Shown: positions 34,122-39,825, counted from the first letter of the stretch. The stretch is DNA of 64,000 nt from JAWXCE01 sp033764775 (GCA_033764775.1 JANRIQ010000025.1:1-64000); one strand, 5' to 3'. The notes: generated from the sequence alone by a model not told the origin. Made by a program: numbers and translations.

Positions 34122-34859
34122 ATGGGTGCGGAGTTCGAAGAGGGGGCGGTGGAAGCGCGGGTTCCGGCCCGGTTTTTCAAGGCGCTGGAGGCGAGTCAGC
34201 GGGCCTACGCGGCTGCGTTGCGCGATGTTCTGGCGGCGATGCGCGGCGAGTTCATGCCGGGCTACGACGGCGCCCCGCCGGAAATCACCACCGAGCGCCG
34301 GCCTGGCGACAATCCGCAGCTTCACCCGCCGCGCAACATCCGAGAGCATCCGCTCGACCTGATGCTGGCGAAAAAGCAGCTGACCATGGAGCGCTGGTCA
34401 GCGGGCGATCTTTACCGCACGGATGTGGAGATGGCTCACGTTTCGCCGCTGCGCTCGGCCAGTTACGAGGCGATTTTCGCCGGCGCGGCGGGTGCGCCCG
34501 GCTTTCGCGAGATTGTGCGCGAGCGGGTCAACGCCCGTGGCGATATCGTGCGTGAGAGCTTGCGTGGGCCGGTGACCTTTACGCCCAAGGGCGTGAAGGC
34601 GGTGAAGGCATGGCGGGGCACGGGCGATCTAACGTTGATGTTTATGGGGCGGGCGAACGCGGCGGCGCTTGCGGTTCGCGGCGAGGCCGGCGCAGACTGC
34701 CTTGCGGTGCTTGATCTTGTCGTCCGAGATCGTCGCAAGGTGTCGGATGTGGGGTCGATGGGGCGGTTCGGGGCGCGGGCTGCGGTGGGCAAAAAGCTGG
34801 CGCGCGCGCTCGACGCCCTCGCTAGGCATTACGGGCTGATCGTGCGGAGAGCGGCGTGA
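34122..34859 (+). CDS. Hypothetical phage protein, possibly DUF6456-like
   Basis: 245 residues. The segments HPLDLMLAKKQLTMERWSAG and CLAVLDLVVRDRRKV with the end ARALDALARHYGL recall DUF6456-containing proteins of Hyphomicrobiales; this is a weak match from memory. A GGAGGG ribosome-binding site precedes ATG 34122, which is preferred over 34089. It may be a late-gene activator by its place at the end of the early operon, but this is speculation. Confidence 0.5.
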   Translation: MGAEFEEGAVEARVPARFFKALEASQRAYAAALRDVLAAMRGEFMPGYDGAPPEITTERRPGDNPQLHPPRNIREHPLDLMLAKKQLTMERWSAGDLYRTDVEMAHVSPLRSASYEAIFAGAAGAPGFREIVRERVNARGDIVRESLRGPVTFTPKGVKAVKAWRGTGDLTLMFMGRANAAALAVRGEAGADCLAVLDLVVRDRRKVSDVGSMGRFGARAAVGKKLARALDALARHYGLIVRRAA

Positions 34860-35194
34860 GACAGGCGCGGCAATTCGGGATGGAGGATGCGCCCGGCGAG
34901 CAGGACGTGCTCGATACGCTCGGGTGGATTTTGGAGCGTCCGCCGGCGTTGCGCTCGGTGTGGCAGCGGCTCTACCTGCGCTCGCGGGGGCGGTGCGAGT
35001 ATTGCGGCCGGCGCATGTGGCTCTACGGCGGCGGCCCGAATGCGGTGACGCGCGACCATGCGACGCCGTCCTCGGGCGGCGGGAAAGGCAAGCCGCACAA
35101 CTTGCGCGCGGCGTGCTTCCGCTGCAACCAGCGCAAGGGCGTGATGAGCGAAGCCGCGTTCCGGGCGTTGCTGGCGGCGGAGATCGCGGTGTGA
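34856..35194 (+). CDS. HNH endonuclease
   Basis: 112 residues with a classic HNH fold: CEYCGRRM, then TRDHATPSSGGG (catalytic His in RDH), then NLRAACFRCNQRKG with the second CxxC. GTG 34856 overlaps the previous stop as GTGA. HNH proteins in phages often act with the terminase in packaging or as free-standing endonucleases; this one is about 5 kb from the terminase. Confidence 0.85.
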   Translation: MRQARQFGMEDAPGEQDVLDTLGWILERPPALRSVWQRLYLRSRGRCEYCGRRMWLYGGGPNAVTRDHATPSSGGGKGKPHNLRAACFRCNQRKGVMSEAAFRALLAAEIAV

Positions 35195-35445
35195 GGTCAA
35201 CGTCGAACACCCGCATCGGGGATTGGCCGAAATCCAAGAATGATGCGCAGACAAAAATGCGTGCGTTCGACGACTTGCCGCATGAGGTGCGGCGGGCGCT
35301 GCGCGAGGCGCGGTTCAATTTCTGCCCAGTCACGGTCAATAAGTGGTGGCGGACGTGGCTCCGCGACCATCTCGAGCTCGCAGCGGAGATTAGGCGGCAG
35401 GACGAAGAGCTTGTGCGGCGTTGCTCCGGTGACCGGCGGATGTGA
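35191..35445 (+). CDS. DUF6525-like small phage protein
   Basis: 84 residues. The segment FDDLPHEVRRALREARFNFC followed by VNKWW resembles DUF6525-type proteins of Alphaproteobacteria. GTG 35191 overlaps the HNH stop by four bases. It is the last gene of the early-right operon. Function unknown. Confidence 0.55.
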   Translation: MRSTSNTRIGDWPKSKNDAQTKMRAFDDLPHEVRRALREARFNFCPVTVNKWWRTWLRDHLELAAEIRRQDEELVRRCSGDRRM

Positions 35446-35534
35446 GTTTTGCGGGGGCTGCGCGGCGCGCGCCCTTTCCATTTTCCCCCGGATTTTCTGG
35501 ATTGTATGCAATTCTTATTTTTTGGAAGCGGGCA

Positions 35535-35570
35535 CAAAAAAAGCCCCGCCCGGGCTGAGCCGGACGGGGC
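35535..35570 (-). terminator. Terminator of the minus-strand island
   Basis: On the minus strand a GC-rich stem, GCCCCGTCCGG with CCGGGCGGGGC (35543-35570), is followed by a run of seven T. It stops the membrane-protein transcript coming from 36462 before it would run into the early operon. Confidence 0.75.
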
Positions 35571-35577
35571 GAAGTTG

Positions 35578-36462
35578 TCACGAGTGCAGCTTGCGGCGGC
35601 GTTTCGGCCGGACGTCGACGGGTTGGCCGTCGAAGCCGATCATCGGCGGCGGCGCGGCGATGCGAGGTTGTTCGACCGCGACGCCGACGGCGGCGAGTTC
35701 GACCGCGGCCAAGTCGGCCACGGTTTGCTTCTCGACGGCCGCCACTGGGTTACGGGTCAGCGGAGCCGTCCCCCAAGAAAGTTTTCCGGCGGCGAAGAAG
35801 CACAGGGCCGCCAGCAGCTCGGCGAACACGCCGGTGTAGAGCGGCAAGGCCTTGCCGACAGTTTCCGCCGGCGCGCCCGTCGCCCAGGCCACCAGTTCGG
35901 CGTGGGCGTCGGACGATGCCGGGCGGCCGCGGTCGAGATTGGCGGACGCCGTCTCGATTTTGGCCTCCAGCGTCGCCGCTTTGGCGCATAACCGACGCTG
36001 CGTTTCGCCTTTGGGCGCGCCGCAGGCCGACGACGCCGCCCACAGGGGCGACGCTTTTTGCGCGGCGAGATCGGCTCTCGCGGCGGCGAGGTCGGCCTCC
36101 GCCCGCTCGAACGCGCCGATCGCGTCGGTTTTGCCGCGCACGCCTTCACCGCGATGTTGGGCGACGAAGCCGGCGGCGTTCAGAAACACGAACAGGCCGC
36201 ACAAGGCCGACGCAGCGCCGAATATGACCGCGTCGCCCCAAGCTTTGCGCGCGAGCGCTGCGCCGGTGAGATGCGGGAACAGCGCCCCCGCTCCCGCCGC
36301 CGCCACGAAGGCGACCGCGATGACGACGCCGGCGAGATGATCGCCGCCGCCTTGGGCGTAGCCGTTCAGCGCCGCGGCAAGGCCGGAAAAGGCCAGGCCG
36401 CCCGCGCCGCAGGCAAGCAATGTTGCCCGCGTGACGGGCATCGAGTAAGATGTGATTTGCAT
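35578..36462 (-). CDS. Membrane protein with Cys-flanked coiled coil (island gene)
   Basis: 294 residues with several membrane segments (LLACGAGGLAFSGLAAALNG; LAGVVIAVAFVAAAGAGALF; VIFGAASALCGLFVFLNAAG), then a coiled coil bounded by two Cys (LWAASSACGA...RRLCAKAATL), another membrane part (LYTGVFAELLAALCFFAAG) and a basic Pro-rich tail ending KRRRKLHS. The architecture matches the C-terminal part of the protein at 29663-30880, so they look like paralogues. GGAGAG lies nine bases before ATG 36462. Function unknown. Confidence 0.62.
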   Translation of the reverse strand: MQITSYSMPVTRATLLACGAGGLAFSGLAAALNGYAQGGGDHLAGVVIAVAFVAAAGAGALFPHLTGAALARKAWGDAVIFGAASALCGLFVFLNAAGFVAQHRGEGVRGKTDAIGAFERAEADLAAARADLAAQKASPLWAASSACGAPKGETQRRLCAKAATLEAKIETASANLDRGRPASSDAHAELVAWATGAPAETVGKALPLYTGVFAELLAALCFFAAGKLSWGTAPLTRNPVAAVEKQTVADLAAVELAAVGVAVEQPRIAAPPPMIGFDGQPVDVRPKRRRKLHS

Positions 36463-36488
36463 CGTTCACTCTCCGTTTTCGGTGCATG

Positions 36489-36572
36489 CGCGGGCGGGCG
36501 TCACCCCGGGCCGCGCTGGATTGACCGCGTTCGCCGTTTCCAGCGGCGGGCGCGGTTTTCTTTTTGAGGGCG
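36489..36572 (-). ncRNA. Possible decayed type II hammerhead ribozyme
   Basis: On the minus strand an ACCGCG...CGCGGT stem after a GAAAA run ends in GTC at the place expected for cleavage (36523/36522), 60 bases before ATG 36462. A GC-rich hairpin with loop GUGACG follows, the same stem I loop as in the intact ribozymes near 36912 and 37724. The CUGANGA box is missing, so it should be inactive. It is read as a relic because of position and the shared loop. Confidence 0.35.
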
Positions 36573-36592
36573 TTGCGGCCCCCGTAAAACGC

Positions 36593-36631
36593 AAAAAGCC
36601 CCGCGAGCGGGGTGAGCGCTCACGGGGCTTT
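36593..36631 (-). terminator. Intrinsic terminator after the 77-residue gene
   Basis: On the minus strand AAAGCCCCG (from 36631) pairs with CGGGGCTTT (to 36595), a nine-base stem, with an inner GAGCGCTC and a T run after it. It ends the ribozyme-containing transcript of the island or limits read-through to the membrane protein gene. Confidence 0.8.
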
Positions 36632-36634
36632 CAG

Positions 36635-36868
36635 TTATTTCAGGTTCGACAGGGCGATGATCAGCTCGGCTTCCGCCGCTTCCAGGCTCGCGGCCCGCGC
36701 AATCTCTTCGCCTTCGATGTAGGCGACGAAATCCGTCCCCTCGTTCAGTTTCACGTCGCCAGCGCCTGGGATGGCGATGTCGACGCGAACAAGCTGGCCG
36801 GTTTGTGGGGCTTTGGCGAAGCCGTAGCGGTAGCCGAAGCCGTTGATGCGTTTCCAGTCGATTTGCAT
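36635..36868 (-). CDS. Island orphan protein (77 residues)
   Basis: 77 residues, probably beta-rich then helical (FGYRYGFAKAPQTGQLVRVD; LEAAEAELIIALSNLK). No family is recognised. The start ATG 36868 is preceded by AAACGGAGAGTAAC, a ribosome-binding leader shared with other island genes, and by an intact hammerhead ribozyme that would cut 57 nt upstream. An intrinsic terminator follows the stop. Confidence 0.62.
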   Translation of the reverse strand: MQIDWKRINGFGYRYGFAKAPQTGQLVRVDIAIPGAGDVKLNEGTDFVAYIEGEEIARAASLEAAEAELIIALSNLK

Positions 36869-36889
36869 TGTTACTCTCCGTTTGGTTGC

Positions 36890-36961
36890 TGACTGCTCGT
36901 CAGGGTGCGGCCGTCACGCCGCGCCGACGGCCGCGAATGGGCGGCCGTTTCGCTTTTGTCA
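36890..36961 (-). ncRNA. Type II hammerhead ribozyme (upstream of the 77-residue gene)
   Basis: Read on the minus strand from 36961: stem II strand UGAC...GC, then GAAA (36951-36948), stem III ACGGCCG/CGGCCGU (seven perfect pairs, loop of eight), cleavage triplet GUC with the cut between 36926 and 36925. Stem I follows (GGCGCGGC with GCCGCACC, one mismatch, loop GUGACG), then CUGACGA (36903-36897) and stem II strand GC-A-GUCA. Every core nucleotide of the hammerhead is present. The stop codon of the upstream gene (36961-36959) lies inside stem II. Confidence 0.92.
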
Positions 36962-37189
36962 AAGATGAGAATATTCGCTCCCAAGCTCCGCCAGCATCGG
37001 CGCTGCGTTGCGCATGACCGCTGCTTTGTGGTGGCTGTCAAGATCGGGGCAAAGCGGGAAAAGACGGTAGTAGGCGAGAAGGTATGCGGCGTTGCATTCG
37101 TCGCACCAGTTTTCGATTTGCAGTTGCGCCTTGCGGCGATTGGCGACGTCGCTGGCGGCGGCGTGCAATAGACTTGAGTGCAGTTTCAT
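36959..37189 (-). CDS. Island orphan protein (76 residues)
   Basis: 76 residues with a CDEC motif (QIENWCDECNAAYLLAYYR), a further Cys-Pro and two adjacent His, so a metal site is possible. No family is recognised. GGAGAAACATC precedes ATG 37189. Its TGA stop is part of the next ribozyme, so there is no terminator between them: the ribozyme itself separates the two messages. Confidence 0.6.
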   Translation of the reverse strand: MKLHSSLLHAAASDVANRRKAQLQIENWCDECNAAYLLAYYRLFPLCPDLDSHHKAAVMRNAAPMLAELGSEYSHL

Positions 37190-37319
37190 GATGTTTCTCC
37201 ATTGAGAGGATGTGAGGTGGACTGGCCGGCGCGGGGCCGCCGCCGCCAGTCCGTGGGAGAGTGCTTGAGTCCGGCCCCGAAACTCTGAATTCGGGTAGGC
37301 GCAGCCGTCCACAGTAAAC

Positions 37320-37372
37320 TACCGTTTCGGCCTTTTGGCCTCATCAGGCGGGGCGCACACCCCGCGACAGCT
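37320..37372 (-). ncRNA. Type III hammerhead ribozyme
   Basis: On the minus strand: stem III strand GCUGU, then GUC with the cut between 37366 and 37365; stem I GCGGGG/CCCCGC closed by loop UGUGCG; CUGAUGA (37347-37341); stem II GGCC/GGCC with AAAA loop; GAAA (37328-37325); stem III strand ACGGU. All conserved core positions are present and the order is that of type III (stem III open). Stem III has five pairs with two G-U wobbles, the weakest part. It lies after the terminator of the 88-residue gene and 176 nt before ATG 37189. Confidence 0.87.
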
Positions 37373-37375
37373 TGG

Positions 37376-37406
37376 AAAAACAAAGGCCGGAGCTTTCGCC
37401 CCGGCC
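37376..37406 (-). terminator. Intrinsic terminator after the 88-residue gene
   Basis: On the minus strand GGCCGG (37406-37401) pairs with CCGGCC (37390-37385), extended by GC pairs to a GAAA loop, followed by TTTGTTTTT. It should stop part of the transcript; the type III ribozyme directly downstream is reached only by read-through. Confidence 0.7.
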
Positions 37407-37414
37407 CCCGTTGA

Positions 37415-37681
37415 CTATTTCACTTCCATCGTGAACTCATCGCCGCCGGTCGCGGGCAAAGCGCCCCGAACTTCGGTGAGCTGCGCCGTCGGGATGGTGA
37501 GGCGCACTTTCAGGGTGCGGGTGCGCTCGGCGCCCACGTTGTCCTGAAAGTTGCTGAGCGCCTCGCTCTCTTCGGCGTGGATTTCCCACGAGGTGTGATC
37601 CACGGGGTTGTCCGGCTCGCCGTAGACCGACTTCGGGCCAACGACGATGTAGAACTCGATTTCGGTGGTTTCGATTGGCAT
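37415..37681 (-). CDS. Island orphan protein (88 residues)
   Basis: 88 residues, acidic and probably beta-rich (PIETTEIEFYIVVGPKSVYG; TRTLKVRLTIPTAQL). No family is recognised. ATG 37681 follows the shared leader AAACGGAGAGTGAAA and lies 56 nt after the predicted cut of the hammerhead at 37701-37777. Confidence 0.62.
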   Translation of the reverse strand: MPIETTEIEFYIVVGPKSVYGEPDNPVDHTSWEIHAEESEALSNFQDNVGAERTRTLKVRLTIPTAQLTEVRGALPATGGDEFTMEVK

Positions 37682-37700
37682 TTTCACTCTCCGTTTGAGT

Positions 37701-37777
37701 TGACTTGCTCATCAGAGCCGGGCCGTCACGCCCGGCTGACCGTCGCCTTGTCGGCTAGGTTTCGCGTGGATTTGTCA
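37701..37777 (-). ncRNA. Type II hammerhead ribozyme (upstream of the 88-residue gene)
   Basis: On the minus strand from 37777: stem II strand UGAC...GC, GAAA (37763-37760), stem III formed by ACC..GCC with GGC..GGU around loop GACAA (with an internal irregularity), GUC with the cut between 37738 and 37737. Stem I AGCCGGGC/GCCCGGCU is eight perfect pairs with loop GUGACG; then CUGAUGA (37715-37709) and stem II strand GC-AA-GUCA. All core nucleotides are intact. Loop GUGACG is identical to the ribozyme near 36912. Confidence 0.88.
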
Positions 37778-37786
37778 GAACCGGAA

Positions 37787-37810
37787 GGGCGGGGATTTGC
37801 ATCCCCGCCC
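37787..37810 (-). other. Stable RNA hairpin with GNRA loop
   Basis: On the minus strand GGGCGGGGAT (37810-37801 side) and ATCCCCGCCC form ten perfect pairs around GCAA, a GNRA-type tetraloop, between the 75-residue gene and the next ribozyme. There is almost no T run, so it is more likely an RNA-stabilising 3' element than a terminator. Confidence 0.6.
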
Positions 37811-37822
37811 CGGATCGTTAGG

Positions 37823-38050
37823 TTATTTGCCGCACTCGACTTTCGCAGGCTCTTCCGATTTGGACTTGCCGTCCCTCGACAGCCAGGCGATCACCCCCAA
37901 GAGGGTTGCGATCGCGGCTGCGAGGGCCAGCATGTCCGCTTCGGCGGCTTTGCAAACCTTCGGCGTTTCCGCCTTGGGCGGCTCCTGCGCCCCGAGGGGC
38001 GCGATCGCCAAGTTCAGCGCAAGCAGGCTAACCAGTGCTGTCTTCAGCAT
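37823..38050 (-). CDS. Island membrane or exported orphan protein (75 residues)
   Basis: 75 residues with an N-terminal signal or anchor (LKTALVSLLALNLAIAPLGA), a Lys/Pro linker containing KVCKAAEAD, a second hydrophobic segment (LALAAAIATLLGVIAWL) and a charged tail ending VECGK. The two Cys could pair outside the cytoplasm. ATG 38050 follows AAATGGAGAGTGAAA and lies 55 nt after the predicted cut of the first ribozyme. It is the first clear gene of the island transcript. Confidence 0.62.
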   Translation of the reverse strand: MLKTALVSLLALNLAIAPLGAQEPPKAETPKVCKAAEADMLALAAAIATLLGVIAWLSRDGKSKSEEPAKVECGK

Positions 38051-38069
38051 TTTCACTCTCCATTTGGTT

Positions 38070-38137
38070 CTGACTCTCGTCAGGCCGGGCTTTCCAGTTC
38101 CCGGCGACGGACTTTCGTCCGTTTCGTTTCGCGTCAG
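38070..38137 (-). ncRNA. Type II hammerhead ribozyme (first in the array)
   Basis: On the minus strand from 38137: stem II strand CUGAC, internal loop, C, then GAAA (38125-38122); stem III ACGGAC/GUCCGU, six perfect pairs with a GAAA loop; GUC with the cut between 38106 and 38105; stem I GCCGGG/CCCGGC with a ten-base loop; CUGACGA (38083-38077); stem II strand G-A-GUCAG. All hammerhead core nucleotides are present and stems I and III are perfect. The cut leaves a 5'-OH end 55 nt before ATG 38050. Confidence 0.92.
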
Positions 38138-38232
38138 CCGGGCCTTCGGGGCGCCCCCGGTTCTCCCGGCTGGTTCTGAGTTTCGCGAGGCCTCCGCTTG
38201 GGTCTATGGCATCTCGCTGTGGGCTTCCTCAT
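38134..38232 (-). CDS. Possible 32-residue basic leader ORF
   Basis: ATG 38232 lies about 12 bases after the expected transcription start and opens a 32-codon frame, MRKPTARCHRPKRRPRE and onward, rich in Arg and Pro. Its TGA (38136-38134) falls inside stem II of the first ribozyme, as the stop of the 76-residue gene does for another ribozyme. The ribosome-binding site is weak, so translation is uncertain. Confidence 0.25.
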   Translation of the reverse strand: MRKPTARCHRPKRRPRETQNQPGEPGAPRRPG

Positions 38233-38250
38233 CGCCCTGTCTATGATTTA

Positions 38251-38279
38251 AATATAGTGCAGAAACTGCACTCTGTCAA
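38251..38279 (-). promoter_or_regulatory. Island promoter with operator in the spacer
   Basis: On the minus strand TTGACA (38279-38274) and TATATT (38256-38251) are separated by exactly 17 bases. The palindrome GTGCAG-TTT-CTGCAC (38271-38257) fills that spacer, so a bound repressor would exclude RNA polymerase. A partial copy (GCAGAAACGCAC) lies just upstream at 38282-38293. A 13/15 match lies before the neighbouring HTH gene, which is the likely regulator. Confidence 0.85.
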
Positions 38280-38293
38280 CAGCAGAAACGCAC

Positions 38294-38318
38294 AAAAAGT
38301 GATTTTGGCTCACTTTTT
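38294..38318 (-). terminator. Terminator of the HTH gene
   Basis: AAAAAGTGA (38294-38302) and TCACTTTTT (38310-38318) are perfect nine-base arms around a seven-base loop, with a T run on the minus strand after the stem. It insulates the HTH transcript from the island promoter that begins right after it. Confidence 0.65.
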
Positions 38319-38344
38319 TTGTTATACCTTAGTCGTATTATTGT

Positions 38345-38554
38345 TTATTTATCCGGCCAGGGCTCAATAAAACGCCCTTCGGCCAGTAGCCGCATGTGTA
38401 TTCGCGTGGCTAAATCCGGTATCGCAGGCTTTTTCGTCTTGCGGTCAACTCCCGCCTCGTAGTTTTTAACGTGGCTTAAGCTTTTGCCGAGCGCATCAGC
38501 GGCCTGCTGATGCGTGAAACCCATGTGTTGACGCCATTTCGCAAATCCGGTCAT
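38345..38554 (-). CDS. Small HTH repressor of the island
   Basis: 69 residues, almost entirely an XRE-like helix-turn-helix (MGFTHQQAADALGKSLSHVK, then NYEAGVDRKTKKPAIPDLAT). A site ATGCAG-AAA-ATGCAC lies 14 bases before ATG 38554 and matches 13 of 15 positions of the operator in the island promoter. It therefore probably represses both itself and the ribozyme island. The upstream in-frame ATG at 38590 would place the operator inside the gene and is less likely. Confidence 0.75.
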   Translation of the reverse strand: MTGFAKWRQHMGFTHQQAADALGKSLSHVKNYEAGVDRKTKKPAIPDLATRIHMRLLAEGRFIEPWPDK

Positions 38555-38567
38555 GCGGGCCAAGCTA

Positions 38568-38582
38568 ATGCAGAAAATGCAC
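38568..38582 (-). promoter_or_regulatory. Second operator copy before the HTH gene
   Basis: ATGCAGAAAATGCAC matches GTGCAGAAACTGCAC of the island promoter at 13 of 15 bases. On the minus strand it is framed by TTGCGC and TAGCTT with 17-base spacing, the same layout as the strong promoter but with poorer boxes. This suggests weak, autoregulated expression of the HTH protein. Confidence 0.6.
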
Positions 38583-38778
38583 CAGCGCAAGATGCGGACG
38601 ACGTGGAGCGGCTGAATGCGGCGAGCGTAGCTGTGGCTCGGGGGTCACGCTCTCGCGCCAAGGTTGCGGCAACGCGCAGTTCGCGCTTGCGGCGCACCGT
38701 ACCGTGACGGCATAGTTTTTCCCATGATGCGCGATTTGACGGCGCTTCTCTTTCACCCACAATCAGGACGGAAAAGCG

Positions 38779-38952
38779 ATGTGCGGATGCAAGCAGCGCG
38801 GGCAGGCGATCGCGCGCGGGGCGGCGGCGATCCGGCGCGGAGATTTGTCGGGGGCGGCTCGCAACGCCGGCGTCGTGGTTGAGACGGCGCGGCGCGACAT
38901 GGGCGCGCTCGCCCGGGCGGCTGGAGCTCGGCTGGGCCTGAAAAACGGCTAA
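38779..38952 (+). CDS. Small basic phage protein (57 residues)
   Basis: Frame from ATG 38779 to TAA 38952; the product begins MCGCKQRGQAIARGAAA and ends RLGLKNG. The CGC motif at the start and the basic helical body with VVVETARRDMG recall small phage proteins found before late genes. GGACGG is a weak ribosome-binding site. Function unknown. Confidence 0.5.
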   Translation: MCGCKQRGQAIARGAAAIRRGDLSGAARNAGVVVETARRDMGALARAAGARLGLKNG

Positions 38953-38989
38953 GATTTTGAGGGCGGCTTTCGGGGGCGGGCTATAGAAA

Positions 38990-39655
38990 ATGGCGCGGTT
39001 CTCAAAGCACGGCGAAGCGGGTAAGGGCGGTTACTCGCTTTACTCGGGCCGCCGCGAGTTCGTTGACAGCGGCTTCGCGCCCATCATTATCCGCATTGAC
39101 GCGAGCGATGCGGAGGCGCTGGGCCGCCGGCTCGCCGCCTTCGAGCTGAAGCGCCAGGATCGGATCATGACCATCGCCCTCAACAAGGGCATGGACAGGG
39201 TGTACACGGTTGTAAAACACAAGCTCGTCGAGTGGTCAGGGATACGCGTCAAGCGCCGCGCCTACGAGGCCATGCGCAAGAAGCCGGCGCATGCGGGCAA
39301 TTGGGCGTCGGCCGTGATCGTGGCCGACAGGCACACGCGCGTGACCAAGGCGTATTACGGCGCCACGTGGAAGCGCTCAATGCCGGGCGTCAAACACAGC
39401 GCGTGGCGGCGGCCGCAGACGGCGAAAGGCGCGTTCATGATTCCCGGCAAAGAGCCGGCGTTCAAACGCGCCGGGCCAAGCCGCTTTCCAATCCTGCCTG
39501 TGTGGGGGCCGAGCATGCCGCGCGAGGTCGAGCGTCACCGTGACGAGGTGCAGGCGCTGGCAAGCTCGACGGCAAGCGCGACGGTTGCGCCGGAGGCGAT
39601 CCGGCTCATGGGTGTGGCCTTGGCTAAGCTGGGCAAGGGCGGGCGCGGCAAGTAG
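38990..39655 (+). CDS. Minor tail/connector-like protein (lambda gpZ/HK97 gp10-like)
   Basis: 221 residues. The segment MTIALNKGMDRVYTVVKHKL followed by IRVKRRAYEAMRKKPA recalls minor tail proteins of the gpZ or gp10 type, and the C-terminal MPREVERHRDEVQALA is also like them. Such genes usually lie after the capsid gene; here it lies before the terminase, so the call is tentative. It is the first large gene of the plus-strand late region. Confidence 0.5.
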   Translation: MARFSKHGEAGKGGYSLYSGRREFVDSGFAPIIIRIDASDAEALGRRLAAFELKRQDRIMTIALNKGMDRVYTVVKHKLVEWSGIRVKRRAYEAMRKKPAHAGNWASAVIVADRHTRVTKAYYGATWKRSMPGVKHSAWRRPQTAKGAFMIPGKEPAFKRAGPSRFPILPVWGPSMPREVERHRDEVQALASSTASATVAPEAIRLMGVALAKLGKGGRGK

Positions 39656-39825
39656 AGATGCGGCCAAAGTTGAGAACAACAGAAGAACATTTTCTCTCTC
39701 TGCCAGTCGTTTAAGGGACTGTACAAGTACATCTCACTGTGCGGGCGCGCAGCGGCCCGATTTGTGAGTGTTTTTCGGTTTTGGAAATCGGGGTTTCTGT
39801 TGCTCGTGCAAGGAGTTAGCAGCGC

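Noticed and set aside
37787..37810. Ten-pair hairpin as an intrinsic terminator
   Set aside because: There is no T run after the stem on the transcribed strand; it fits a stabilising hairpin better.
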